A DNA stretch of 64,000 nucleotides from Cryptomeria japonica (taxonomy: Eukaryota; Streptophyta; Pinopsida; Cupressales; Cupressaceae), in contig NC_081406.1 of the NCBI RefSeq assembly GCF_030272615.1, positions 142,443,799 to 142,507,798 of the forward strand, read 5' to 3'. The notes below the pieces were generated by a model, which saw only the letters and a list, made by a program, of their open reading frames with translations, searched no databases and had not been told where the DNA came from. The translations under genes and the position numbers were made by a program. Below, in pieces: positions 23,891-34,543 of the stretch (its first letter is position 1; each line of letters starts with the position of its first letter).

Positions 23891-25600
23891 CTCTTCAGCA
23901 TATCCTAATTCAAAAATACAAAAATATCAAAAAAATTCAAAAACTACAAAAAATTCAAAAAATACAAAAAATCAAAATATATCAAAATACAAAAAAAAAA
24001 AAAAAATTCAAAAATACAAAAAAATTTAAAAATTGAAAAAAAGTAAAGAGAAATAAATTCGTCCAACGGTGAAAACCACTTTGGTGGCGCCTTGGGAAAG
24101 TACCATGGTGAAAACTGGGTCACTGATGCCATGTGTAGAGACATTTCTCCTCCTTCCTTTAGGATTTCATCTCATCCTTTCACTTTGCACACACTCACAA
24201 CCTATCCATCCATAATAACCTTACCCATTTCCATCATGGTTTGTTATTGATCTACCTAAGATTGGTTAGCCATTCATAATAATCCCTACTTTTCACCCTT
24301 TCCATCCATAATTAATTAGCTCCTATTTGTGGCTAAGGCAAATTCTAAGTCTAGTGATGGGTGTGGAACTAAGAGCATCACATGTTTCAAGGAGTACATT
24401 TTCTTTCAGTTTTCTTCAGTCTATCTGCACACAATCCACAATAAAGCAACACTTGCATTACAAATCTGCAATAAAGTTCCATCTTCTTCGCAATAAAGTA
24501 TCAGTTTCATGGATTCAGTCAATTTCAGATGAGACACAAGTAGTAATGGGCTTTAACAAATCAAATCTTTCAACAAACTCAGACAACATTATGGTTCAGT
24601 GCTATCTAGTCTTATGTGAAAGTAAACATGTGACCACAATCAAATAGACTTATACAAGTGACAAGAGACACTAAAATTGAGGACTACAGTGGATGTTGGT
24701 GTTGAGTCTTGGTTTTCTTTTGATTTTATCTTTTGGAGACATATCTTTTAGCTTTTCCGGGATGTCTCTAACTAGAGATTTTATCTCTAGGATGTCTTTG
24801 ACTAGAAAGGCGAGGATGGGGTATCATCACCTATTTTTCTTTTTTGTCTGTGGATTGTCTCTTAGTAATTCTATGACTTGTCCAAGGATACAAGGATACT
24901 GTGAGTCTAGTATGAACTGGGGCATTCCTTGTTTGTGACTATCTGATCTCCATGAAAATGGGTATAATGAATTTCTGGGTCAAACATATATCTAGATTGT
25001 CATAGCCTATTTTGACATAATAAGCCTCAATGATGATAAGAGCACAAGAAGCTCTTTCACTTCCACATCTTCTATCTTCCATCCCCCTTTCTTGATTGAC
25101 CTCCATAGTCTTTCTTGTGTCCGTGTAGCCTGTTATCACATGACTGAGTATAATGACACGCAAAAAAATATATTTGTATTTCATGTAGTTTTCACCTGTA
25201 TTACCACATATCTCATTCCATACATACATATAGATTTCACAATTGCACCACATCCTGCCCACAACATAGGTTAGCACATTTTACATTTTAAACATGTAAA
25301 TAGTCATTTGCGTTTATCATATTCATTTGTATTTCATACATTTGCATAGCATATTAAAAACATAAAAGAACAAAAAATATTGCATTTCATCATGTACATA
25401 TTTGCATTCACATCATAAGCATCACATAGAAACAAGCATCACATAGAAGCAACATCACATAGATACACATGCATATAGCTACCACAAGGATAAATAATCT
25501 CATATATATATATATATATCAAAATTATAAGTGTCATGATACAATGATGTCAAAATCACATGGCTACACAATCACCTGAAGGTGTCTACATCATCATACA
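23891..25600 (+). other. Spacer between integrase and antisense gene in element A
   Basis: It begins with A-rich text (CAAAAATACAAAAA-like) and a GGTGAAAACCACTTTGG phrase that parallels D just after integrase. Then comes ordinary AT-rich sequence with no gene, with a recurring TTTGCAT/CATTTGCAT motif from about 25280 to 25460 and a (TA)n tract near 25502-25520. Confidence 0.6.
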
Positions 25601-25639
25601 AAGGTAAGAAATTGATACATACAAAGCCCTCTAAGGCTA

Positions 25640-26597
25640 TGATGAACTCCCTCCCTCAGAGCCTACTAGCCTCGACGGGGTTTGAGCTCTGGAAGGACTT
25701 GCCCTAGGATCATCTCTCCTGCCCCCTCTATCTGGTGGTGGTGGAGGACCCATGACCCCACTGCTAGATGCTTGTCTACTATCTCTCCCTCCAGTGGTCG
25801 TTGTAGTCTGCGATGGTCTCTGGAAGCTCCTAGCCCACTAATCTGGTGCCACCACTCCATAGTATAGGTCTCTCCAATAGGCTATCTCCTCCCTTGCCCA
25901 TAGAACATAGGCGTATCTGGCTCCTATGTCCTTTGTTGCCTGCTTGCTCTCAGTGCTATCTCAGCCTCTGTATAGTGCTAAATAACCTGATCTCTCTCCT
26001 GCTTAGTGTCCCTCAGCTGTCTCCTGAGCCTAGCTATATTCCTCTTTAGATCCTAGATCTCATCTTCTTATCCCTGACAGATCTCTCTCAAGGATAGTAG
26101 CTCATCCTCCTCCTCTCCTCCCTCCTCCCCCATCCCACAACCAACCCTTGTGTCACCATGTTTGGACAAAGAAACCCACTAATCACTCTTGCCAGAATCA
26201 CTGATAGAGTCAATCCTGATTGTGTCATGGTGTCCCAAGCCACATGTCCAGCCCTCATCTTCAGTCCTAGATCTTGAAACACTCATCTTAGTGCCTCCCG
26301 ATCTCCATCTCGATCGTAAGGAACTAACTCCCTAATGATTGGTATCCTCAATATCCTATATACATCCTCCAAGGTGACTGTCATCTCACCCATCGACAAA
26401 TGAAACGTGCATGTCTCTGAGTGCCATCTCTCAGTTAATGCAGTCAGTAATCCCATGTTCACCTAAAAATCAGACACATACATAATGTATTGCAATCCCA
26501 TAGCCTCAACTTCTTCTCTATCCTCGAGTGTCAGCTCTGGTTGTAAACTCTGAGTCAAAGAGAATCTCTCCCATGACTCCAGCATAGGTAAGTCCTC
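25640..26597 (-). pseudogene. Antisense PMD gene of element A, exon 2 (internally deleted)
   Basis: The exon starts after a plausible acceptor (TGCTTGACTACAG then GAGGAC) at 26597. In frame it reads ESWERFSLTQ, then ERWHSETCTFHLSMGEMTVT, LEDVYRILRIPI and SGFLCP..GLVVGWG, the PMD signature. In-frame stops occur after YVSDF and after EALR (the latter TGA aligns with a D codon for His-Arg, consistent with CGA decay). After VGWG the text jumps to a coiled-coil-like tail (RRQLRDTKQERDQV), so most of the domain seen in D is missing. It was antisense to the retroelement. The domain's cellular role as a PMD protein is not established for transposon copies. Confidence 0.75.
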
Positions 26598-27113
26598 CTG
26601 TAGTCAAGCAAATCAATTGTGTTAATCCTAGTGGCATTCCTTGTTCATCACAAAGTGCTGCTTTTTATCCTAGTGCTTATATCTATCATATGGCACTCTA
26701 TTCTAGTAGTACTCCCTGTTTATCACAAAGTGCTTCTTTTATCTTTTAGGGCACCTACTTGAGTGTATCCTCTTGAGTACCTTATCCAATTGACAACGTA
26801 TGTTCTATCACAGAATTTTCAATTTCAGCCTAATCCAATTGGCAATGTATGTTCTATCACAGAATTGTTAATTTATATGGTACTCCTTGTTCATCACAAA
26901 GTGCCTCGATTTATCCTATCCTAGGGTCTCTTCTTGAGTGTATCCTCTTGAGTAGTTTCTTGATTGGTAACGTATGTTCTATCATAGAATTGTCAATCCT
27001 AGCCCTATCTGCTACTCGAGTCTTCCCTAGAGGACCTGCTTGAGTGTATCCTCTCGACAACTTATCCAATCGACAACATATGTTTATCACATAACTACTT
27101 ATTAGACCTTGAA

Positions 27114-27326
27114 GACATAAACATGCATTTATGACACAAACGCACTTGCATACTCCACAAATGCGCCTGCTCTGCACAAACATGCCTGAATCACACAGAC
27201 GTACCTTTGTTTAGCACAGACGTGCCTGTCCTGCACAAACACACCTGAAATACACAGACGTGCTCACATCTGACACAGATGCAATTGAAATCATAGACGC
27301 ACCTGACATAAATGCAGATGCGCCTT
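27114..27326 (-). repeat. Intron short-motif array of element A (CACAGACG type on plus strand)
   Basis: Units begin CACAAACGC, CACAAATGCGCC, CACAGACGTACC, CACAGACGTGCC and similar, at spacings of 21, 19, 19, 21, 19, 19, 21 and 18 bp. The 21-19-19 pattern makes a higher-order repeat. The array lies inside the proposed PMD intron (26598-27450). Read on the minus strand the core is GGCACGTCTGTG, the same as the leader array at 11030-11210. Confidence 0.75.
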
Positions 27327-27450
27327 CCCATCTTTTGAACCGCTTGACATTTTTTACGACATACCTAATGCGCATTTATTATGCTACTTGACATGCATTC
27401 ATGATAATAATTAATGCAACAAAGGTACAAGGAGGTTTTGTGGTACTCAC

Positions 27451-27516
27451 TGGCTCTCCTACATCTATTGGCCTTTGATATCGGTGAACGTGATAGAATC
27501 CGTGAACCAATGCCAT
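27451..27516 (-). pseudogene. Antisense PMD gene of element A, exon 1 candidate
   Basis: A Met at 27516 opens a 22-codon stretch (ending HRYQRPIDVGEP) that stops exactly at a donor-like CCA/GTGAGT. Element D has the aligned peptide KRYRRPAVHGPP ending at CCA/GTAAGT, in the same phase 0. Both acceptors are also phase 0 and both start exon 2 with GAG. The intron would be 26598-27450 (853 bp). The shared peptide and splice borders in two diverged elements are the evidence. No transcript data are available. Confidence 0.6.
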
Positions 27517-27943
27517 CGTTGCTGACTATTGATTTCTCTCTACTCTCTCTGCACTCTGATCTCTTAGGTGTGTGGATGACAATGAGGATGTTTTCCCTTG
27601 TAGTCTATCTTATAGACTACCCTAGCCCTAGCCTCTCGAATCAGTCATCTTTATCCCATGACTCTATCACTCTCTCCTATCTTGTCAGTCCTTTCTAGCT
27701 TTTCTTTCTTATTGAGAGATTATCTGCGATCTTTTTAGACATTTTCATCCAATCTCTCAAGGGGGCATATCATTCCCATCTTGTGGAAACTTTGTATCAA
27801 TTCATCTTATCTTCTTTGAAACAACGCGACAAGCTGCATTGTCTCAAAGATGGGCAAAATGTAGATACCTAAAATTGTCTTGTCTAGTTAAATAAATATC
27901 TTTATTTATTTAATTATTTTAAGCCTAATTCTTCTATTAATTG

Positions 27944-28414
27944 TGTTGGTGTAAATAATTATTCATCATGGATATTATTACACTTTACTTAAGTTTACTT
28001 AGGAAATGTATTTCATAATAGTTTGGGTATGAGACACTTGGGTGTTTGTGCCACATTGGGATAGTGTATGCAGGAGACTTTCCACCTTTTGTGGACTTAT
28101 CTTGTTGTTACACTCCACATTTAGTGGGTGATCCACCTCATGTGGAATATTATATTCCACACCTATTTCCTACCTACCCTTGTTTCTTATTGAGCTACAT
28201 GTCATGTTTTTGTGCTCACATATCCATAAGCCTTGCCTATATAAGCAGGCTCATCTACATTGTTTGAACGATTGATGATCCAGTTGATCAGTATTTTCAT
28301 CTTGATAGATTGCAGTTTATTTCTATCATATATTTTGTTCTCTTATTTGTGCTTTCCATTGCCTCTTGAGCTTGGAAAATCTCACATGATATCAAATCTG
28401 GTCCATGTCTCACA
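27944..28414 (+). repeat. 5' LTR of element C
   Basis: 471 bp, TG...CA, with a TATATAAG box near 28239. The 3' copy at 29369-29809 matches from GTTTACTTAGG onward. The first ~55 bp of the LTR (TGTTGGTGTAAATAATT onward) are not found in the 3' copy. Confidence 0.85.
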
Positions 28415-28455
28415 TGGTATCAGAGCTGGTTCATGTCTCATGTGGTATCAGAGCC
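28415..28455 (+). other. Duplicated primer-binding sites of element C
   Basis: TGGTATCAGAGC at 28415-28426 and TGGTATCAGAGCCA at 28442-28455 lie 27 bp apart. A decayed third unit (TGATATCAAATCTGG) lies 27-28 bp earlier, inside the LTR. The second site is the better match to initiator-Met tRNA, but the first one abuts the LTR end proven by the target duplication. Confidence 0.8.
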
Positions 28456-29368
28456 ATTAGAGTGTCATTGGTTTGCTAATTGAGAGAAATTTGATGCTAT
28501 TTGGGGTTTGCATTTTGGAACTTTCTATTGCAGGTTATTATTGAAGCTTGATGGGTCAAATATGAGGTTACCATTGAATTGAGAAGGTCCAAGAAATTTA
28601 GTTTTACCTTTTGTTTCATCCAAATCGGACTTTAGAGGTCAAATCTAGAGGCATTTGAAGTTTGAAGCCGCGACATAAATTTTCCAAAAATTATAATTTT
28701 GCAGACAATTTTCAAATAGCGATATCTCACTCATCCGGACTCGTTTGTTCGAGAATTTTTTTTTGTTTTGGGGTATAATTTTGTGATCTATACAATGGTG
28801 TAGGATTCTTGAGATTTTCGTATACAATTTTTTCAAAAATCATGAAATCTCAATTTTTACAACTTTGGAGGCTTCATTTGGGCTCATATGGACTCCTTTT
28901 TAGGTGTCATTTTTTTTGAAAGTGCATATTTTTTATTCTACTTTCATAATCTGTCATCTGTTTGTAGTGATTTTTAGTTAAAATTTTACTTTCAGTATTT
29001 GGCCATTTTTGGCATATTTGGTACTTGTATTTTGCTTGGATCTCAGTTTAGATCACTAGCAGTATTTGTTGAAGTCTCTTATATCTCATTTTGAGAAGTT
29101 GCAATAATTGAAATTAGAAGTCCACTTTGCCATTATTTCCAAGTGGCAATATGATCTTTTTATGGTGGGTCAGTTGTTCATTTATATCTCTTGGTGAAAT
29201 TCCATTCAGAGGCATCTTCATTTGACGTAGTATTCCACAGGGCTTCTTTGTTGGTGGCATCATTTTCATATTTCCACATTTTCATATTTTATCATGATGT
29301 ATGCTCTTGCTTGAGCAATGTTGTACTCGCACTATCATAAAGTGCCACACCTCTTTGTATCTTGTCAT

Positions 29369-29809
29369 TGTTTACTTAGGAAATGTATTTCATAGTAGTT
29401 TAGGTATGAGACACTTGGGTGTTTGTGCCACATTGGGATAGTGTGTGTAGGAGAATTATCACCTTTTGTGGACTTATCTTGTTGTTACACTCCACATTCA
29501 GTGGGTGATCCACCTCATGTGGAATATTATATTATTTCTCCTACCTACCCACACCTATTTCCTACCTACCCTTGTTTCTTATTGAGCAACATGTCATGTT
29601 TGTGTGCTCACATATCCATAAGCCTTGCCTATATAAGCAGACTCATCTACATTGTTTGAATGATTGATGATCCAGTTGATCAGTATTTTCATTTTGATAG
29701 AATACAATTTATTTCTATCATATATTTTGTTCTCTCTTATTTGTGCTTTACATTGCCTCTTGATCTTGGCAAAATCTCACATGGCATCAGAGCTAGTCCA
29801 TGTCTCACA
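29369..29809 (+). repeat. 3' LTR of element C (5' end missing or replaced)
   Basis: Aligns with 27999-28414, ending GTCCATGTCTCACA, followed by AATTG. A short insertion (TCTCCTACCTACCC-like) near 29537 distinguishes it from the 5' copy. Upstream sequence does not resemble the LTR start. Confidence 0.82.
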
Positions 29810-30498
29810 AATTGAATGTATTTATTTATTTAATTAATTCATTTATCCTCTTCTAAGCCTTTCCTCATTTCAATAAATACATTTATTTATTTAAATTATC
29901 CTTTTTTAAAATTAAATAAATATTTTATTTATTTAATTGATCCCATTTCTTCTATTAATTAAATAAATCTTTATTTATTTAATTAATTCATTAGCATTTT
30001 CTACCCATGACACATGTCATTCATCTCTTAATTCCTACACTACCTACCCTCTCATTATTTTCTTATTTTCTCTATCTACCCTCTAATCCTAGCCGACCAT
30101 TTATCTTTTACACCTCTCAATCTTATCCCTCCATTTCTTATAGTATCTTCTATATAAGGAGATGCTTACTTCATTATCAATCCTCCTGGACTAGCATTCA
30201 AACTTTCATATGCAATCAAGCCTACTTGCAACCACATTTCCATTCTTTGTTGAGCTCTCGTGCACAAATAAAACTTGAGAGCAAATATATCAAGCAAGAT
30301 CAATGGAGATAGGAAGAATGGAGATTCAAACCCTATTGGACATATAATGGTATAATCTTTGTGATTTGTTGATTTACATTGTCTTAGGTAATCTTCATAT
30401 GTTAAGGTGGATCTTTGTTGTTGTTAGGCTAGGGTTTTGTGGTTGAATTCATTTAGTCTTTCAATATTGTTGTTTCCATTTTTACCATAAACAACAGC

Positions 30499-31770
30499 TA
30501 AACCATTAAGAATTTGGAGATGAAGTAAACTACTAATTTGTGAGAATTTTCATATAGATTCTAAATATATTTTTTAAAAAATAATTAGAAATTAATTGTC
30601 CATATTATTATGTAGCTTTTAATAACTCAATATTTACAGTAATCAAGATTTTTCAAAAGTGACATTTATTTGGCAATACATAACTTTTTTTTATAGCAAG
30701 AAAGAAATTCTAATTTTTGAAATATAGAATTGTCACAATAATATCTAGTGAATGGATATTTTTTCATTATTTTTTGTTACATATATATATATATATATAT
30801 AGTTAATTTTTGAAGACAGAGCAATTGTAATTTGGACAGAGGTGTGTTCCGTAATGCATAACTTTTTTTTGTTTGCATTTGGATTAACTTCTTCTTTTTG
30901 TGTTGAAATGAGGATATCAATACCTAGGTAAAAGATATTTTTTACAATTTTTTTCTATATTTTTCAAATTTTCCACATGTGTGAATCACAATCCTTAATA
31001 TTTGATGAAAACCCTACATTCATAAGAAATAAAACATAAATATATTAAAAATTATAATATTTGGAAAGCTTATAATAAGGACTAAATACTTTAAAAAATA
31101 AAACTTCTAAATGAGTTCATTTGACCCCCCAAAAGCTAATGTAAAAGTGGTTTTTTATCATCATTTTGATAGGTGTGAGGGAGACTCCATTGTAGGTGTG
31201 ATTTAGAAGTAGAGAGGTTCTATCAAAGAAGTTTTGATCTAAGATCCTTTTATCTAACTCTCCACAATTAATTACTTCAAATGGGACCTCTTAAAGCTTA
31301 AATCATTATATTTTCTAAAAAATGTATGATTTCAGCAAAATCAGGATGTACCAAAAAGTGTAACCTAATATTTTGGGATCACCAAATTTTCTCCAAGCTC
31401 CTCTCTTTTGTTTAATATTCAATTAGTTAAAATAAATAGCAAATTAACCCTAATTTACTATTTATTGGTCCCCTAATTGCCTTTTCTTCTACCATTTCTT
31501 CCTCCGAATTTCATTTTCCTCCATTTTCTCCATCAATTCTCGTTTTTCCTCTTAGATCCATTTTTCTCATCCTTTTTATCTTTCAAGAAGTCACCAAGAC
31601 CCCTTTTCTTCTCATACAATATCTTAAGGGGACATGAACTATCTTGATTACGATCTCCCATCTTCTTTGTATCAAGGCATCTTTCCATCTGGTTTATCTT
31701 CACATTGGCTATATTTTATTTTTCTTCAAAAAAATGTTATTGTAATGTCATTTTGAAGAGGGAAAAAAGT
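30499..31770 (+). other. Non-coding stretch between element A and the next LTR
   Basis: No gene. It holds a (TA)n tract at 30781-30801 and two diverged copies of a ~190-bp segment, each with CATAACTTTTTTTT, at about 30660 and 30850. The right arm of the inverted repeat ends at 31366. The last ~150 bp (AAGGGGACATG..CATCTTCTTTGTATCAA) parallel the sequence just upstream of the A 3' LTR (GGGGGCATATC..ACTTTGTATCAA), as expected for the tail of a related gypsy element. Confidence 0.55.
31300..31366 (-). repeat. Right arm of the possible inverted-repeat element
   Basis: Ends CAAAAAGTGTAACCT at 31366, the reverse complement of the left arm at 8101. AATA follows. The pairing extends inward with gaps. 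Confidence 0.45.
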
Positions 31771-32550
31771 TGACACCTAAAATTGAGCATTTCTGCTTGG
31801 TCAATTTATCCCTCCCCTTCTTCTATTTTGTTTGTCTATCTTCTAAGCTACTTAATTTAATTAATTTACCTATTCTAAACCATCTTTAGTCTTTTTATAT
31901 ATATTAAATCAACTAAATTATCCAATTTATTAAATTTAATTCATAACATCCTTTCCTCTAATTTGAATAAGTCTAAATTTTGATTCATGTTTATCTCTCC
32001 AAATGTCACGTTCTCTATCTTTCCCACTTGCAACAAAACCTAATACTAATCACCTTCTAATCTCTACCCAATTTAGCCCTAATCATTTACATATTTCCCA
32101 ATTCTTAGATTAGGGATGAGTCACCCTCTTGCCATAAATTGCCACCCACTATATCCTCTAAGCCTTAAAGGCTTTCCCCTTTTGTGAATAAATACCACAT
32201 GGGTCTTTTCCAAAAGGTAACCGTTGGCAATTTTTGCGCCAACCCCTACAAAGATCGGTTCAGAAAGTTTAGTGTCATATAATATGTTGTTTTAGTCGAT
32301 GCAGCTAACATGTTGTGTTATTGCACTCAACATAGTTAGCTACTTCCTTATCTTTTTCAGAAGATACATAACATGAAGGTTATGTGGGTGTCAATAACAT
32401 GACATGTTATCGATCGGTGCCTTGTAGTAACACCAACATCTCATGTGAATAACATGTCGTGTAATTTACCATCTTGCATCGACATTGCGTATTATTGACT
32501 GTCGTGTGTTATTGACTGCATCAAGCTATTTATTGTAGGGTGTTATTCGG
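31771..32550 (+). repeat. Start of another gypsy-type LTR (E)
   Basis: TGACACCTAAAATTGAGC follows a purine tract (GAAGAGGGAAAAAAG, 31756-31770) and aligns with the LTR start of A (TGTAGATACCTAAAATTG). AT-rich TTAATTTAATT text follows, again as in A. The downstream end was not found. From about 32270 the sequence has repeated TAACATGTTGTGTTATT-like phrases, which may already be leader or array sequence. Confidence 0.5.
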
Positions 32551-32662
32551 CTGGTGGTAAGTCCTTTTGTTATCCCACGAAGAAAATATGGTCAAGAAAA
32601 GGGTTGTGTGGGATAATAACACGATGAAGGATAGTGGTCTCATCCTTATCCCGCAAGATGAT
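32551..32662 (+). repeat. Hairpin-repeat array, left part
   Basis: Two ~75-bp units with internal inverted repeats: GTGGTAA..TTATCCCAC near 32553-32578 and GTGGGATAA..TTATCCCGC near 32607-32654. The array continues after element G at 37519. Confidence 0.6.
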
Positions 32663-32667
32663 GTGAT

Positions 32668-34183
32668 TGATGAATAATGATGAACATTAACTAGTCAACA
32701 GATACTGAAAGGGGGGGCGTGAATAAGTATAGACAAAAACTTCTTTAACAACTTTAAACAACAAAGACTGCACTAACCGATGAACAACATCACCGATCTA
32801 AATCAAATCAATACCAGTAAAACAAAGTGATTGTAAAAGTGATAAACCAGTAACACTTAGATTTTCACAAAACCTAATATCTCATTTCCACTTCACCCAT
32901 ATGCTTAAAACCTAATATCCCATTTCCACTTCACCCATATTCTTAAACAAGTAATACATTAGAAATATAATGACCATTGGATTAGCTTGCATTACCGCTT
33001 AAAATAAAACACTAAAACATCACATGAAAAGGCATCACACATGACACACTTATTTTTCACGTGGAAACCCAACTAGGAAAAACCACGATGGGGATGAATA
33101 CCCACAAGTTGTTCTTGAACTCTTTTGAAGTTCGCTCTATTAGGAGCATAGTCCGGTTAAAGACTTTACAACAGGTTCTGCTAGGAACCGATCCTACTAG
33201 GGATCACCTGATTAAGGGATGACTAAATACCTGGTTAAAGGTTAAAATCCTGTTAAAGGTTACCTCACAAGAGGATTTGAAGAACTCAATGATTTTGAGT
33301 CACCCTGTTAAAGGATTTACAAAAAACTTGTTAAAGATACCTAGTAAAGGGATCTTCCAACTGTTGAAATGGTTAGAAGTTAACAGGTAATACACTGATC
33401 TGATAACAACACTTAATGACAAGGCAGATCCACTTTAGTTCCTTTATATCTGCAATTACACTCTGTAGGAATCTACTCACTTCTCTAGTCTAGCAAGAAT
33501 CACTTCACACAATCATTTGCCAACAACTTCAAATGAGAATCATCATTGACCTTATAGACAATGATTAGGTCGGTAGCCAAAACCAAAAACCCTAAACGTC
33601 TAGGTTAATAATATAGTCAGTCCAATCTTGACTGTTTAATCACATTACATAGGGTAAAACAATCTTGAACAAATATCAAGACTTTCTCCATCGTTCATTC
33701 TTGACCGCTTCCTAAAGCTGATAACCCATCATGCACTCTCCACCATTTACTGAGACTTCGCACATTCTCGAGGTAGATAGAATCAATATTCTTCATGCAA
33801 GATCCTCAATGAAATTATTCACACACACAAGGATGATGTGGCAACATGATATGATCTTCATTTCAATGCTAACTCATCACAGGATGTCGTCGGTCGAATC
33901 ACACAGACTTGGAATGCATCAACCAGAAACCCTGAAGCTGAGACTACCAACCAGTAGTCATATCAAATGAAACCCTGATACAAACTTTCCATATACCAGA
34001 TCACATACCGGTTTACTTTTTGTATATACTGGTTCACACCATCATGCCAGTTCACTTCATACCATCATACCGGTTCTCTTGCCAGTTTGCTTACTTCAAT
34101 ATACTGGTTCATACTTCAACATATTGACATCAATGACAACATACAAAACTATCATGTCATCATACTCTGCACATATGCCAACA
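32668..34183 (-). repeat. 3' LTR of element G
   Basis: On the plus strand it starts TGATGAATAATG and ends GCCAACA, so on the coding strand it opens TGTTGGC and closes with CA. It contains the GTGGGTATTCATCCCC and TTTTTCC block shared with B and H. It pairs with 36054-37513 and carries ~55 bp more. Confidence 0.92.
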
Positions 34184-34197
34184 ATCTCCCCCTTTGG
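34184..34197 (-). other. Polypurine tract of element G
   Basis: On the minus strand CCAAAGGGGGAGAT abuts the start of the 3' LTR. Confidence 0.85.
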
Positions 34198-34543
34198 AAT
34201 TGATGGCAATATACAAAGATATCTCTACATCTTCACATCTTCTCCCCAATCTCTTCCATACTATATGTCTTCAATACTGCAGATATCTTTTTTGCTTCAC
34301 ATCTTCTCCCCCTTTGACAACAATGCCAAAGTGGAGGCATAAACATCCATGATCTACTATGCTGGTCCCCCTAAGAAGTAGCATCCTTCAACACATCAAT
34401 CCTGAAAAGATTTCTCAATGCAATACCTGACTGATGTGGAGCACATACCTTTAGTTCACCTCTTGAAGGGGCAGCACCCCTAATTCACCTCCTAAATAGG
34501 TAAATGTAGCCTTCGGTAGAGGCTTAGTGAATATGTCTGCTAA

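Larger units (their letters stand above)
27944..29809 (+). mobile_element. Small LTR retroelement C (TRIM- or LARD-like)
   Basis: 1,866 bp with LTR-like repeats at both ends and a 5-bp target duplication AATTG (27939-27943 and 29810-29814). It begins TGTTGGTG and ends TCTCACA. The ~0.9-kb interior has no open frame of note and no pol similarity, so it is non-autonomous. It contains a primer site of initiator-Met type. It is nested in the 3' LTR of A and is therefore younger than A. Confidence 0.88.
8182..30493 (+). mobile_element. Ty3/gypsy element A, internally deleted, with two nested insertions
   Basis: The 5' LTR is 8182-8944. The 3' LTR is 27860-30493, which is also 763 bp once element C and its 5-bp duplication are removed. 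The flanking 5-mers are GCAGC (8177-8181) and ACAGC (30494-30498), matching at 4 of 5 positions. The internal order is primer site, long leader, gag, protease, integrase C-terminus, spacer and antisense PMD gene. RT, RNase H and most of integrase are missing, so it depended on a partner. Element B lies in gag and element C in the 3' LTR. Gag, protease and the integrase tail are close to those of the fuller element D, placing A in the same broad Tat-like group. Confidence 0.85.
27860..30493 (+). repeat. 3' LTR of element A, split by element C
   Basis: Starts TGTAGATACC after a GATGGGCAAAA polypurine tract (about 27849-27859) and ends ATAAACA, pairing with 8182-8944. Element C with its duplicated AATTG interrupts it after TCTATT. 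TATATAAGG is kept near 30151. Several dozen differences from the 5' LTR suggest an older insertion than B. Confidence 0.88.
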
